From Castellaniella sp. MT123 (GTDB lineage: Bacteria; Pseudomonadota; Gammaproteobacteria; Burkholderiales; Burkholderiaceae_B), in assembly GCF_039614765.1 (NCBI RefSeq), contig NZ_CP154879.1:2976001-3040000 (forward strand): DNA of 64,000 nucleotides, in the 5' to 3' direction. Below, piece by piece: positions 1-8,108 of this stretch (the stretch's first letter is position 1; every line of letters begins with the position of its first letter). Position numbers and translations under genes: made by a program. The notes under the pieces were generated by a model, which was not told the origin of the DNA, made no database searches, and worked only from the letters and a program-made list of their open reading frames with translations.

Positions 1-304
1 GTGACCAGCGTGTCGCCCACATGAGATGGACGATCTGCCCATCCTTGCGCACATAGCGGTTCTCGAAATGAAGCTGAGGGTGGTCGGCCATGACCTCGCG
101 CACCGATTGCCGGGTGCGTTCACGATCCTCCGGCAGCATGATGTCGAACATGTTCATTCCGACCATTTCTTCAGGGGTGTACCCGAAGATGCGTTCGCAT
201 GCCGCACTGGCGAACACCACGCATGCGTCTATGTCGACCGCAACCACCGCATCCATGAGGAGATCGATGAAGTTGGCATCGGGCGTGTAAGTTCTTTTCC
301 GCAT
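1..304 (-). CDS. PAS-domain sensory protein, N-terminal part (gene runs off the left edge)
   Basis: Reading leftward from an ATG at 304, about 101 codons stay open to the window edge. The product starts MRKRTYTPDANFIDLLMDAV, and the following residues have the look of a PAS fold: AVVAVD, then ERIFGYTPEEMVGMNMFDIM, a DRERTR helix and a RYVRKDGQIVHL strand pair. PAS domains sense ligands or redox state and usually precede a kinase, GGDEF/EAL or methyl-accepting module; which one follows lies outside the window. The PAS begins almost at the N-terminus with no signal peptide or membrane segment, so a cytoplasmic sensor is likely. No good ribosome-binding site is seen at the ATG, so the true start could differ slightly. 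Confidence 0.7.
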   Translation of the reverse strand, partial: MRKRTYTPDANFIDLLMDAVVAVDIDACVVFASAACERIFGYTPEEMVGMNMFDIMLPEDRERTRQSVREVMADHPQLHFENRYVRKDGQIVHLMWATRWS

Positions 305-568
305 GGGAAATCATGGATTTGGCTCCCGGCGGCGGCCAGGAATGCCGGAACTCTAGTATCAGGCCGCCACCTGGATTCGAACTGAACGGGATGATTCACC
401 CCCGGGTGTCACACGGCCTTCCGGCCGGCGGAAACCCAGGTTGGGCTGTCAAGCATATTGTGATCAAAGATTAAAGCATATGCCGCGCGACTTCTGCCAG
501 GAAGCCCGCCTGCCAGCCGATCCACTGCGCCAGGTTGGGCACGATCAGGCCAGCCTCTCTGGGCAAAT
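305..568. other. Non-coding or decayed stretch between the PAS gene and the LysR remnant
   Basis: No intact gene is supported here. On the minus strand about 475-560 can be read as REAGLIVPNLAQWIGWQAGF and then FLAEVARHML followed by a stop at about 472. This looks like the C-terminal scrap of a real protein, but I cannot assign its family and it is not in frame with the LysR remnant next to it. The region fits decayed DNA at the edge of an integrated element. Confidence 0.35.
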
Positions 569-958
569 CTAGAACGTGGTTTCCTCGATACTGTTGTGTA
601 CCAGGAAATCCCGGATGGTCGAACCGCCCTTTGATTGTGACGCAAAGGCACACTCCGGGCTGAAACCTTTGCCGCCCGTGCAGTCTCTCATTCGTGGGCA
701 ATTCTGGAACAGCTCGCTGACCCAGTCGACGAATACGCGCACTTTGGGTGAAAGGTGCCGGTTGTACAGGTATGCCACAGAGATTGGCATGGGGGCGGGC
801 GCCCATGGAGCCAACACCTCGCGCAACGCGCCTGTTTGCAGATAGGGCGTGACCATGTAGCGCGGCAACTGGATCATGCCGAAGCCTTGCAGCCCGCATT
901 TCAGGTATGCCTCCGAGTCGTTCACCGAGATGACACCGCTGACGCTCACGAGTGTCAT
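569..958 (-). pseudogene. LysR-family regulator, C-terminal half only (5'-truncated)
   Basis: The readable protein (129 codons) begins around VSGVISVNDSEAYLKCGLQG and continues with GFGMIQLPRYMV, MPISVAYLYNRHLSPKVRVF and VDWVSELF. These are the typical last third of LysR effector-binding domains. The winged-helix DNA-binding domain and the first effector subdomain are missing. Upstream the frame closes at a stop within about 15 nt, and the DNA becomes the repeat-rich segment next to tRNA-Phe, so the break coincides with that junction. The ATG at 958 is probably fortuitous. The remnant cannot act as a normal LysR activator. Truncation by integration or deletion is inferred from position. Confidence 0.75.
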
Positions 959-962
959 GAAA

Positions 963-1007
963 TGGTCCCCCTAGTTTCGATTCCGGTTAGGGAACTTTGG
1001 GGGACCA
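963..1007. repeat. Inverted repeat TGGTCCCCC ... GGGGGACCA
   Basis: The arms TGGTCCCCC (963-971) and GGGGGACCA (999-1007) are exact reverse complements separated by 27 nt. A further same-direction copy of GGGGGACC follows at 1010-1017, making three copies of the core within 55 nt. The element lies exactly where the LysR remnant loses homology. It could be a recombinase binding site or a cruciform at a recombination junction; that role is inferred. Confidence 0.5.
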
Positions 1008-1046
1008 CGGGGGGACCGTCAATAGCTGCGATCTGGTGCTATCGAA

Positions 1047-1126
1047 TGCGACTGTTTGCGACCGAAAAATGGCCTAAGTCTTTGTGTTTGCTGGGGGATT
1101 TGCGACTTCCTGCGGCTGATTGCGAC
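1047..1126 (+). repeat. Four direct repeats of TGCGAC next to the tRNA-Phe 3' end
   Basis: TGCGAC occurs in the same orientation at 1047-1052, 1057-1062, 1101-1106 and 1121-1126, with a near-match TGCGAT at 1027-1032. Three of the four copies are preceded by T and share a core TTGCGAC. Short same-direction repeats beside the 3' end of a tRNA gene resemble the arm-type sites bound by tyrosine integrases in attL/attR. No integrase gene is visible within the window, so this is a candidate attachment-site arm rather than a proven one. Confidence 0.4.
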
Positions 1127-1143
1127 AGGAAAAAAGGATGGGA

Positions 1144-1219
1144 TGGTGGCCCGGGGCGGAATCGAACCACCGACACAAGGATTTTCAATCCTCTGCTCTA
1201 CCGACTGAGCTACCGGGCC
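1144..1219 (-). tRNA. pheT: tRNA-Phe (anticodon GAA)
   Basis: The minus strand reads GGCCCGGTAGCTCAG and so on, folding into a standard cloverleaf. The 7-bp acceptor is GGCCCGG with CCGGGCC, the D-arm is GCTC...GAGC, the anticodon loop is TTGAAAA with GAA, and the T-arm contains GGTTCGATTCC. The 3' CCA is encoded (TGG at 1144-1146 on +). The gene is divergent from hemA. Its 3' end faces the repeat-rich segment at 959-1143, a common integration target. The symbol is a generic tRNA-Phe name. Confidence 0.96.
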
Positions 1220-1229
1220 AAGACGCAGA

Positions 1230-1235
1230 ATAATA
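1230..1235 (-). promoter_or_regulatory. Candidate -10 box of the tRNA-Phe promoter
   Basis: The minus strand carries TATTAT ten bases before the first tRNA base, followed by a GC-containing discriminator typical of stable-RNA promoters. No convincing -35 hexamer is seen at the expected spacing. Confidence 0.45.
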
Positions 1236-1299
1236 CACGAAAATTTGATCCGATGCAGACAAATGACCACGTCAGTGGCCCAATCCGGATGCGGCGACC

Positions 1300-1305
1300 T
1301 ATAAT
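1300..1305 (+). promoter_or_regulatory. Candidate -10 box (TATAAT) of the hemA promoter
   Basis: A perfect TATAAT lies 33 nt upstream of the hemA ATG, in the short divergent spacer with tRNA-Phe. The -35 region is not recognisable as a sigma-70 hexamer, so promoter strength or an activator requirement cannot be judged. Confidence 0.45.
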
Positions 1306-1338
1306 ACCGACGTCCAGTCATGTAAATTTCCCTGCGGC

Positions 1339-2616
1339 ATGTCCGTTGACGTCCTCACTTTTGGCTTGAATCATGTGTCCGCCCCGGTGTCGGTGCGCGA
1401 ACGCGTGTCCTTTCCGCTCGACCTGCTGAAACCGGCGCTGGCCGGCCTGCGTTCCGCGTTTGGCGCGTCGGTGCGCGAGGCAGCCATCCTGTCCACCTGC
1501 AATCGCACGGAAATCTACTGCGCGGCGGATCCGGGCATCAGTGCCGAATTGCCGGGCTGGCTGGCGGAATTCAATCGGCTGGAAACCGGCCAGCTGACGC
1601 CCCACCTGTATCAGTACCAGCGCAACGACGCCGTGCGCCACGCGTTCCGGGTCGCCAGCGGCCTGGATTCCATGGTGCTGGGCGAACCGCAGATCCTGGG
1701 GCAGATGAAAGACGCCGTGCGGGCCGCCGAACAGGCCGGCACGCTAGGCACCTTGCTGCATCAGCTGTTCCAGCGCACCTTTTCCGTGGCGAAGGAAGTC
1801 CGCTCGCAGACCGCGATCGGCGCCCATTCCGTGTCGATGGCGGCCGCCGCTGTGCGACTGACCGAACGCGTGCTGGGCGATCTGTCCTCTTCGAACGTGC
1901 TCTTCATCGGTGCGGGCGAAATGATCGAACTCTGCGCGACCCACTTCGCGGCGGTGCGGCCCCGCCAGATCGCGGTGGCCAACCGCACGGTCGAGCGGGC
2001 CGAATCGTTGGCTGCGCAGTTCGATGCGCGCACGCTCAAACTGTCGTCGCTGCCGGAACATTTGGCGGAATTCGATGTGGTCGTCTCCTGTACGGCCTCA
2101 TCCTTGCCCATCCTCGGTCTGGGGATGGTGGAAAGGGCTGCGCGCACGCGTCGCCACCGCCCCATGGTCATGGTCGATCTGGCCGTGCCGCGCGACATCG
2201 AACCCGAGGTCGGTCGGCTGGCTGACGTCTATCTATACACGGTCGATGACCTGGGCCGCATGGTGCAGTCGGGCACCGACGCGCGCCGGGCCGCGGTGGT
2301 CCAGGCGGAAGCCATCATCGAGGCGCGCGTGCAGCATTTCATGCACTGGCTCAGCAATCGCGCCATCGTGCCGGCCATCATCGACTATCAGCAGAATGCC
2401 GACGCGCTGCGCCTGGCCGAACTGGACCGCGCCCGGCGTCTGCTGGCGCGCGGTGACGACCCCGATGCCGTCCTCGAATCCCTGGCCTACGGCCTGACGC
2501 ACAAATACATGCATGGGCCTTTGGCGGCGCTCAACCGCAGCGAAGGCACCGAACGCGCCCAGTTGTTGTCTCTGCTGCCGCGCCTGCTGCCCGAATCCGG
2601 CGCACGCCGCCGGTAG
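1339..2616 (+). CDS. hemA: Glutamyl-tRNA reductase
   Basis: HemA reduces glutamyl-tRNA(Glu) to glutamate-1-semialdehyde with NADPH, the first committed step of C5 tetrapyrrole (haem) synthesis. The 425-aa product has the family's usual length. The catalytic cysteine is Cys54 in STCNRTEIY. The glutamyl-binding region carries [15 protein letters not shown] (about 108-122), and the NADPH-binding Rossmann motif is FIGAGEM at 189-195. The C-terminal helical dimerisation domain ends with a typical MHGPLAALN stretch. It is the first gene of a + strand run with prfA and prmC, an order common in proteobacteria. Haem feedback is known for the family but nothing in the DNA shows it. Confidence 0.97.
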   Translation: MSVDVLTFGLNHVSAPVSVRERVSFPLDLLKPALAGLRSAFGASVREAAILSTCNRTEIYCAADPGISAELPGWLAEFNRLETGQLTPHLYQYQRNDAVRHAFRVASGLDSMVLGEPQILGQMKDAVRAAEQAGTLGTLLHQLFQRTFSVAKEVRSQTAIGAHSVSMAAAAVRLTERVLGDLSSSNVLFIGAGEMIELCATHFAAVRPRQIAVANRTVERAESLAAQFDARTLKLSSLPEHLAEFDVVVSCTASSLPILGLGMVERAARTRRHRPMVMVDLAVPRDIEPEVGRLADVYLYTVDDLGRMVQSGTDARRAAVVQAEAIIEARVQHFMHWLSNRAIVPAIIDYQQNADALRLAELDRARRLLARGDDPDAVLESLAYGLTHKYMHGPLAALNRSEGTERAQLLSLLPRLLPESGARRR

Positions 2617-2640
2617 CGGCTTTTCCGCGTTTTATTTGCT

Positions 2641-2667
2641 CGACCCGGCAGTCGGCCTGCCGGGTCG
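2641..2667 (+). other. 11-bp stem-loop between hemA and prfA
   Basis: CGACCCGGCAG (2641-2651) and CTGCCGGGTCG (2657-2667) pair perfectly around a 5-nt loop. No U-tract follows, so it is unlikely to be a strong intrinsic terminator. It may attenuate or stabilise the hemA-prfA message. Confidence 0.5.
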
Positions 2668-2696
2668 CGGCCCACTCTGAACCCCCGGAACCCACC

Positions 2697-3776
2697 ATGA
2701 AAAGCTCGATGCGCAGCCGCCTGGAACAGCTCAGCCACCGTCTGGCCGAGATCGATGCTCTGCTGGCCGAGCCCGACAGCGCCGACGACATGGACCGGTT
2801 CCGCAAATGGACGCGCGAGCGGGCCGAGCTGGAACCCGTGGTCACGGTGTTCGAGTCCTGGGAGCGGGCGTGCGCCGACCAGGAGGCCGCGCGGGACATG
2901 CTGTCCGACCCGGACATGAAGGCGCTGGCCGAAGAAGAACTGGCCGGAGCTGACGGACGGATCGAGCAACTGGAGGCCGATTTGCGGATCCTGCTGCTGC
3001 CCAAGGATCCCGATGACGACCGCAGCGTGTTTCTGGAAATCCGCGCGGGTACGGGGGGCGACGAGAGCGCCTTGTTCGCCGGCAATTTGCTGCGCATGTA
3101 CAGCCGCTATGCGGAAATCCGGGGCTGGCGCGTCGAGCTGATGTCCGAAAGCGCATCCGAACTGGGCGGCTATAAAGAAGTCATTGCCCATATCGAAGGC
3201 GATGGGGTCTATGGCCGGCTGAAATTCGAATCCGGGGCCCATCGGGTGCAGCGCGTGCCGGAGACCGAGTCCCAGGGCAGGGTGCATACGTCGGCCTGCA
3301 CGGTGGCGGTCATGCCCGAGGTCGATGCGCAGGCGGACATCCAGATCAATCCGAACGACTTGCGCATCGACACCTTTCGCGCCAGTGGGGCCGGCGGACA
3401 GCACATCAACAAGACCGATTCGGCGGTGCGGATCACCCACCTGCCCACCGGGCTGGTGGTGGAATGCCAGGACGACCGCTCGCAGCACCGCAACAAGGAC
3501 AAGGCCATGCAGGTATTGGCCGCGCGCCTGAAGGATCGCCAGCAGCAGGAGGCCCACGCCAAGGAAGCCGCCCAGCGCAAGAGCCTGGTGGGCTCGGGCG
3601 ACCGGTCCGAACGCATCCGCACCTACAATTTCCCGCAGGGGCGGGTGACCGATCACCGGATCAACCTGACGCTCTACAAGCTGGGTCAGATCATGGACGG
3701 CGATCTGAACGAACTGACAGACGCGCTGCTGTCCGAGTATCAGGCCGAACAGCTGGCGGCGCTGGCCCTGGAATGA
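2697..3776 (+). CDS. prfA: Peptide chain release factor 1
   Basis: RF1 recognises UAA and UAG and triggers hydrolysis of peptidyl-tRNA. The 359-aa protein is full length. It has an N-terminal coiled region (1-100), the conserved [13 protein letters not shown] block (112-124) and the catalytic GGQ loop [16 protein letters not shown] with GGQ at 233-235. The typical tail [19 protein letters not shown] and DHRINLTLY follows. The gene ends in an ATGA overlap with prmC, which methylates this GGQ glutamine, so substrate and modifier are co-expressed. Confidence 0.97.
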   Translation: MKSSMRSRLEQLSHRLAEIDALLAEPDSADDMDRFRKWTRERAELEPVVTVFESWERACADQEAARDMLSDPDMKALAEEELAGADGRIEQLEADLRILLLPKDPDDDRSVFLEIRAGTGGDESALFAGNLLRMYSRYAEIRGWRVELMSESASELGGYKEVIAHIEGDGVYGRLKFESGAHRVQRVPETESQGRVHTSACTVAVMPEVDAQADIQINPNDLRIDTFRASGAGGQHINKTDSAVRITHLPTGLVVECQDDRSQHRNKDKAMQVLAARLKDRQQQEAHAKEAAQRKSLVGSGDRSERIRTYNFPQGRVTDHRINLTLYKLGQIMDGDLNELTDALLSEYQAEQLAALALE

Positions 3777-4606
3777 GCTCCGCCATGGCGATGACGCTGC
3801 GTGAACGGCTGGCGGGCAGCTCGCTGCCGCGACTGGAAGCCCATCTGCTGTGGCAGCGGGCGTTGGGCGTGTCGCGCGCCTGGCTGATCGCGCACGACAC
3901 GGATCCCCTGGATCCGGATCGGGTGGCGACTTATCAGGCGCTCGAAGATCGCCGGCTGGCGGGCGAGCCGATCGCCTATATCCTGGGCCATCGCGAATTC
4001 TGGGGGCGGGACTTTCTGGTCACGCCGGATGTGCTGATTCCACGTCCCGATACCGAACTGCTGGTGGACTGCGGCCTGCACGCGATCCAGCGCATCACGG
4101 CGCCGCGGGTGCTGGACCTGGGCACCGGCAGCGGCATCGTGGCGATTTCCCTGGCGCTAGACCGGCCTGACGCCTGCGTTCAGGCGACGGATTGCAGTCA
4201 GGCCGCCCTGGCGGTCGCCGAAATGAACGCACGCGCGCTAGGGGCAAAACTATTGTTTTCCCTGGGAAATTGGTACGATAGTCAGTTGGATTCGAGCCGT
4301 TATCATCTGATCGTCTCGAATCCGCCCTACATCGACGCACAGGATGTCCATCTGGCCCAGGGTGATCTGCGATTTGAACCACGCAGCGCCTTGACCGATG
4401 GTGCCGACGGTCTGCAAGCCCTGCGCCGCATCGTGCAGGGTGCGCCAGTCCATCTGGTGCCCGGCGGGGCGCTGTGTGTGGAACATGGCTGGGATCAGGC
4501 TGCGGCCGTCCGGGCCCTGTTCCTGTCGTCGGGTTTTGTCGATGTCGCCAGCCTGCGGGATCTGGCCGACATCGAACGGGTCACCTGGGGCCGCTTGCCG
4601 GCCTGA
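3773..4606 (+). CDS. prmC: Release factor glutamine N5-methyltransferase
   Basis: PrmC (HemK) methylates the GGQ glutamine of RF1 and RF2 using SAM. The frame is open much further upstream, but the start chosen is the ATG at 3773 that overlaps the prfA stop (ATGA). It gives 277 aa, the usual size. Seen motifs are the N-terminal helical domain with [11 protein letters not shown] (68-78), PRPDTELLV (90-98), the SAM-binding LDLGTGSG (114-121) and the catalytic NPPY (183-186). Translational coupling with prfA is likely. Confidence 0.96.
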   Translation: MSSAMAMTLRERLAGSSLPRLEAHLLWQRALGVSRAWLIAHDTDPLDPDRVATYQALEDRRLAGEPIAYILGHREFWGRDFLVTPDVLIPRPDTELLVDCGLHAIQRITAPRVLDLGTGSGIVAISLALDRPDACVQATDCSQAALAVAEMNARALGAKLLFSLGNWYDSQLDSSRYHLIVSNPPYIDAQDVHLAQGDLRFEPRSALTDGADGLQALRRIVQGAPVHLVPGGALCVEHGWDQAAAVRALFLSSGFVDVASLRDLADIERVTWGRLPA

Positions 4607-4622
4607 ATTTTACGAGATCATC

Positions 4623-4964
4623 ATGAGCGAAGCAGTCCAATCCGAAGTCCAGAATTTTATCCGTGAAACGGTCACCGGCCATCCGGTCGTCCTGTTCATG
4701 AAGGGCACCGCGCAGTTCCCGCAGTGCGGATTTTCCGGGCGCGCCATCCAGATCCTGAAGGAAATTGGCGTCACCCAACTGGTGACCGTCAACGTCCTGG
4801 AAGACGCCGAAGTCCGCCAAGGGGTCAAGGACTACGCCAATTGGCCCACGATTCCGCAGCTCTACATCAAGGGCGAATTCGTCGGTGGCACGGATGTCAT
4901 GAATGAAATGCACGCCAGCGGCGAACTCGCGAAACTGCTGAAGGACGCTGGGGCGATCGCGTGA
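4623..4964 (+). CDS. grxD: Monothiol glutaredoxin, Grx4 type
   Basis: Monothiol CGFS glutaredoxins bind and transfer [2Fe-2S] clusters with glutathione. The 113-aa product has VVLFMKGT (22-29), the CGFS active site (35-38), the cis-proline loop WPTIPQLYI and the GSH-binding GGTDVM. It lies 16 nt after prmC and its stop overlaps the GTG start of ubiX, so it is probably co-transcribed with both. Confidence 0.95.
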   Translation: MSEAVQSEVQNFIRETVTGHPVVLFMKGTAQFPQCGFSGRAIQILKEIGVTQLVTVNVLEDAEVRQGVKDYANWPTIPQLYIKGEFVGGTDVMNEMHASGELAKLLKDAGAIA

Positions 4965-5566
4965 TCGAAAAACGCCGGCTGGTTGTCGGCATCAGCGGGG
5001 CGACGGGCGCGCAATACGCCATTCGCCTGCTGGAACTTGCCCGCGCCCATGGCGGCGTGGAAACCCATCTGGTCGTCTCCCCTTCGGGGGTGCTGAACAT
5101 CCGTCACGAGCTTGGCCTGGATCGCCAGGCCGTCCATGCCCTGGCGGATCGGGTCTATAGCCCGCGCGACGTGGGGGCTGCCCTGGCCAGCGGCAGTTTT
5201 GCCACAGCCGGCATGATCGTGGTGCCGTGCTCCATGCGCACACTGGCCGCGGTGGCGCACGGGCTGTCGGATAACCTGATCACTCGGGCGGCGGACGTCA
5301 CCCTCAAGGAACGCCGCCGGCTGGTGATGATGGTACGGGAAACCCCTTTCAATCTGGCGCATCTGCGCAACATGACCGCCGTCACCGAGATGGGCGGCGT
5401 GATCTTTCCCCCGTTGCCCGCGTTTTACATGCGTCCCGCAAGCCTCGACGAGATGATCGATCACACCGTCTGCCGGGTGCTGGAATTGTTTGACGTTCAG
5501 GTGCCCGGCCCGCGCTGGGAAGGCATGGGTGCCGGCTCCGGCACGATGCCTGCGCCCCATTCCTGA
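4961..5566 (+). CDS. ubiX: Flavin prenyltransferase UbiX
   Basis: UbiX joins dimethylallyl phosphate to FMN to make prenyl-FMN, the cofactor of the UbiD decarboxylase in ubiquinone synthesis. The product (201 aa) opens with VVGISGATGA (FMN-phosphate loop, about 8-17), contains the conserved VVPCSMRTLAAVAHG and ends with RETPFNLAHLRNM and GGVIFPPLPAFY. The start is a GTG that overlaps the TGA of grxD. UbiD itself is not in the window. Confidence 0.95.
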   Translation: MIEKRRLVVGISGATGAQYAIRLLELARAHGGVETHLVVSPSGVLNIRHELGLDRQAVHALADRVYSPRDVGAALASGSFATAGMIVVPCSMRTLAAVAHGLSDNLITRAADVTLKERRRLVMMVRETPFNLAHLRNMTAVTEMGGVIFPPLPAFYMRPASLDEMIDHTVCRVLELFDVQVPGPRWEGMGAGSGTMPAPHS

Positions 5567-5602
5567 TCCGGCCAGGACGGTTCCATCACAGACTAGGTAG
5601 AT

Positions 5603-6823
5603 ATGCTCAAACGGGTCTCTGTTTCGCAGTTGTGCGTCGGCATGTATGTGCAGGAACTGGGTGGGTCTTTTCTGGACCATTCCTTCTGGCGTTCGCACTT
5701 CCTGATTTCCAGCGAAAGCAAGCTGCGGCGGCTGCGGAAATCCTCGCTGGAATGGGTGCTGATCGATACGGCGCGCGGTCTGGATGCCCAGGATGCCGCG
5801 CAGGCTGCCCCAGGCGCAGCCGCCCCGGGCGCGGCCGTTTCCACTGCCGGCGCGCCCGTGGCGGGCGACGGCGTCACTGCGCGGGCGCGGGAAGCCCAGG
5901 CCTTTGAAGACGCGCATGACATCATCGACGGCTCGCGCGCGCAGATCATGCAGCTGTTCTCGGACGCGAAGATCGGCAACAAGACCGACCTGAGCAAGGC
6001 CCAGGGCTTGATCCAGGATATGGCGGATTCCATCGAGGGTCACCCGGATGCCTTGACCAGCCTGGCCCGCATCAAGCGGGCCGATCAGTACACCTACATG
6101 CATTCGGTGGCGGTCGCCGCCCTGATGACGTCGCTGGCGCGTACGATGGGCCTGTCCGACGATCAGGTCCGCCTGGCGGGTATGGCCGGCCTGCTGCACG
6201 ACATCGGCAAGGTACACATTCCCGATGCCGTGCTGAACAAGCCTGGCCGCCTGACGCCAGCCGAATATGAACTGGTTCAGAGCCATCCGGTATCCGGCGC
6301 TGCGATGCTGCGCGCGGATGCCGAGGTGCCGCCCGAGGTCGTCGATGTCTGCCTGCATCACCACGAGAAAATGGACGGCCAGGGCTATCCCGACCGGTTG
6401 GCGGGCAATCAGATCAGCTTGATGGCGCGGATGGGCGCCGTGTGTGATGTCTACGACGCGGTGACGTCGAACCGGCCCTACAAGAAAGGTTGGGATCCCG
6501 CGTTCGCCCTGTTCAAGATGATGTCCTGGGAAGGGCATTTCGACCCCGAAATTCTGCAGGCCTTCATCCGCACCGTGGGACGCTATCCGGTGGGTTCGAT
6601 CATCAGTCTGACGGATAGTGAACTGGGGCTGGCCGTCGCGCAGAACCGCGATACGCCCGAACTGCCGGTCGTCAAGGTGTTCTATTCCATTCGCTGGAGC
6701 CATGCCATCCCCGAACGGCGCGTCGATCTGGCCGAACCCGATTGCCCCAGCCGGGTGTTGCCGGTGCGGTTTCCGGTGGACTGGGCGCAGTCCGGCCTGC
6801 CGGTGCCGCCGATCATCGGTTAA
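5603..6823 (+). CDS. HD-GYP domain protein with DUF3391 (probable c-di-GMP phosphodiesterase)
   Basis: HD-GYP proteins degrade cyclic-di-GMP. This 406-aa protein has an N-terminal DUF3391-like region (1-60, with VGMYVQELGG), an alanine/proline/glycine-rich linker (about 62-95) and a C-terminal HD-GYP domain. Metal-binding and signature residues are present: LLHDIGKVHIPD (HD at 199-200), the HHE triplet at 253-255 and DGQGYP at 258-263. No membrane segment or receiver domain is visible. A ribosome-binding site AGGTAG sits just before the ATG. The intact residues suggest an active enzyme; activity is inferred. Confidence 0.9.
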   Translation: MLKRVSVSQLCVGMYVQELGGSFLDHSFWRSHFLISSESKLRRLRKSSLEWVLIDTARGLDAQDAAQAAPGAAAPGAAVSTAGAPVAGDGVTARAREAQAFEDAHDIIDGSRAQIMQLFSDAKIGNKTDLSKAQGLIQDMADSIEGHPDALTSLARIKRADQYTYMHSVAVAALMTSLARTMGLSDDQVRLAGMAGLLHDIGKVHIPDAVLNKPGRLTPAEYELVQSHPVSGAAMLRADAEVPPEVVDVCLHHHEKMDGQGYPDRLAGNQISLMARMGAVCDVYDAVTSNRPYKKGWDPAFALFKMMSWEGHFDPEILQAFIRTVGRYPVGSIISLTDSELGLAVAQNRDTPELPVVKVFYSIRWSHAIPERRVDLAEPDCPSRVLPVRFPVDWAQSGLPVPPIIG

Positions 6824-6872
6824 GCCGGGGATTTCGGCGCAAACCTGACCGGGTATCTCCGGGGACTGGCGA

Positions 6873-8108
6873 TCAGACAATGCCCCGGGTGCGTCGCCCG
6901 ATCAGGATCGCCAGCACGATGCCGATGGCAGCCAGCAGGCTGGTGGCCACCCAGGTCCATTGCCAGTCGTCGCCGGCCCGGTTCACGACCCAGGCGACCA
7001 GCGGTGGGCCGATGAACTGGCCAAATGAAGAGCATTGCTGCATCCAGCCGATGGTGGTGGAGGTCGTCTGCGGTGTCGGCGCCAGCGTCAGCGCCAGGAC
7101 GAACAGCGTCGCGGGCACCAGTCCGCCCACCAGGGAAAAGGTCACAACGGCCAGAAATTGCGGGATCGCGGGCAGGTGCGCGCCGAATGCCGCATAGGCG
7201 CACACGATCATGGTGCCCAGCCCCGTCGCCAGCAGATGCCAGGCCCGAAATCCATGATGCAGCAGGCGTCCGGCCGTCAGGTTGCCGATGGCGTTCACCC
7301 CCGCGACGATGGCGGTCAGCAGGCCGGCGGTAGGGCCCGCCACGCCGGCCGTGGCATAAATCGTCGGCAGAAAGCCGATGATGGCGATCCACTGGCTGGA
7401 ATAGGCGCCGAACGTCAGGGCGACGAGCCAGACGTTCGGCGAACGCAGCGTCGTGCCTACCAACGAGAGCGCGGGCGGGCGGGGGGTCGCGGCGTCGTGC
7501 GGCGGGTCCCCCGGCACGATGCGCAGCGTCAGCAGCAGGAAGACCAGCGTCAGGACCGACAGCAGCAGCCACAGCAGTTGCCAGTTGCCCAGGCTCAGGA
7601 CCCAGGACCCGGTCAGCAGGGTGATGACGGTGCCCAGTGGCATATAGGTGCCCCACAACCCCATGATCCGGCTGAGCATGCCTGGCGGCACAATGCGGCG
7701 GATCAGGGATGGAATGGGCATGACGACCATCAGAAAGCCACAGCCTTCGACGGCGCGGCAGAGCAGCACCATCAGCCCGGAATCAAGCCAGGCGCCCAGC
7801 GCCGAGGCCACCGCCAGGATGCCCAGGCCGCGGACGATGCAGCGGCGCAATCCGATGCGTTCAGCCACCAGACCGATGGGCAGGCCCAGCGCCATGCCGC
7901 CGATCTGCACGACCGACAGCAGGAAGCCGGATTGCACCAGGCTCAGGTCGAACTGTGCCTGCAGCTGGGGTAGGGCGGGTGGCAGCTTCCAGATGTGCAG
8001 CGCGGCGCAGATGCCGACCAGCACCAGGAATAGGGACGCACGGGCGGCGGCGCGGCCGTCCAGGGTATCGAGGCCCAGTTCGGGCCCGGGGATGGCTTGC
8101 GCATTCAT
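6873..8108 (-). CDS. MFS transporter (second of an overlapping pair)
   Basis: The product (411 aa) has the hydrophobic pattern of a 12-TM major facilitator. The first membrane helix (SLFLVLVGICAALHIW) precedes a motif-A-like loop GLPIGLVAERIGLRRCIVRG. The open frame runs further upstream, but the start chosen is the ATG that overlaps the stop of the previous gene (ATGA). The substrate cannot be read from sequence; it has the general character of cyanate/NimT-like or other small-molecule exporters. It is convergent with the HD-GYP gene across a 49-nt gap. Confidence 0.88.
   Translation of the reverse strand: MNAQAIPGPELGLDTLDGRAAARASLFLVLVGICAALHIWKLPPALPQLQAQFDLSLVQSGFLLSVVQIGGMALGLPIGLVAERIGLRRCIVRGLGILAVASALGAWLDSGLMVLLCRAVEGCGFLMVVMPIPSLIRRIVPPGMLSRIMGLWGTYMPLGTVITLLTGSWVLSLGNWQLLWLLLSVLTLVFLLLTLRIVPGDPPHDAATPRPPALSLVGTTLRSPNVWLVALTFGAYSSQWIAIIGFLPTIYATAGVAGPTAGLLTAIVAGVNAIGNLTAGRLLHHGFRAWHLLATGLGTMIVCAYAAFGAHLPAIPQFLAVVTFSLVGGLVPATLFVLALTLAPTPQTTSTTIGWMQQCSSFGQFIGPPLVAWVVNRAGDDWQWTWVATSLLAAIGIVLAILIGRRTRGIV

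Noticed and set aside
3464-4606. A longer prmC beginning inside prfA
   Set aside because: The extra residues are a shadow of prfA; PrmC homology begins after the ATG at 3773.
4862-6880. A 672-codon minus-strand open frame
   Set aside because: It lies opposite ubiX and the HD-GYP gene, is rich in His/Arg/Gln/Gly without domain motifs, and reflects high-GC antisense openness.
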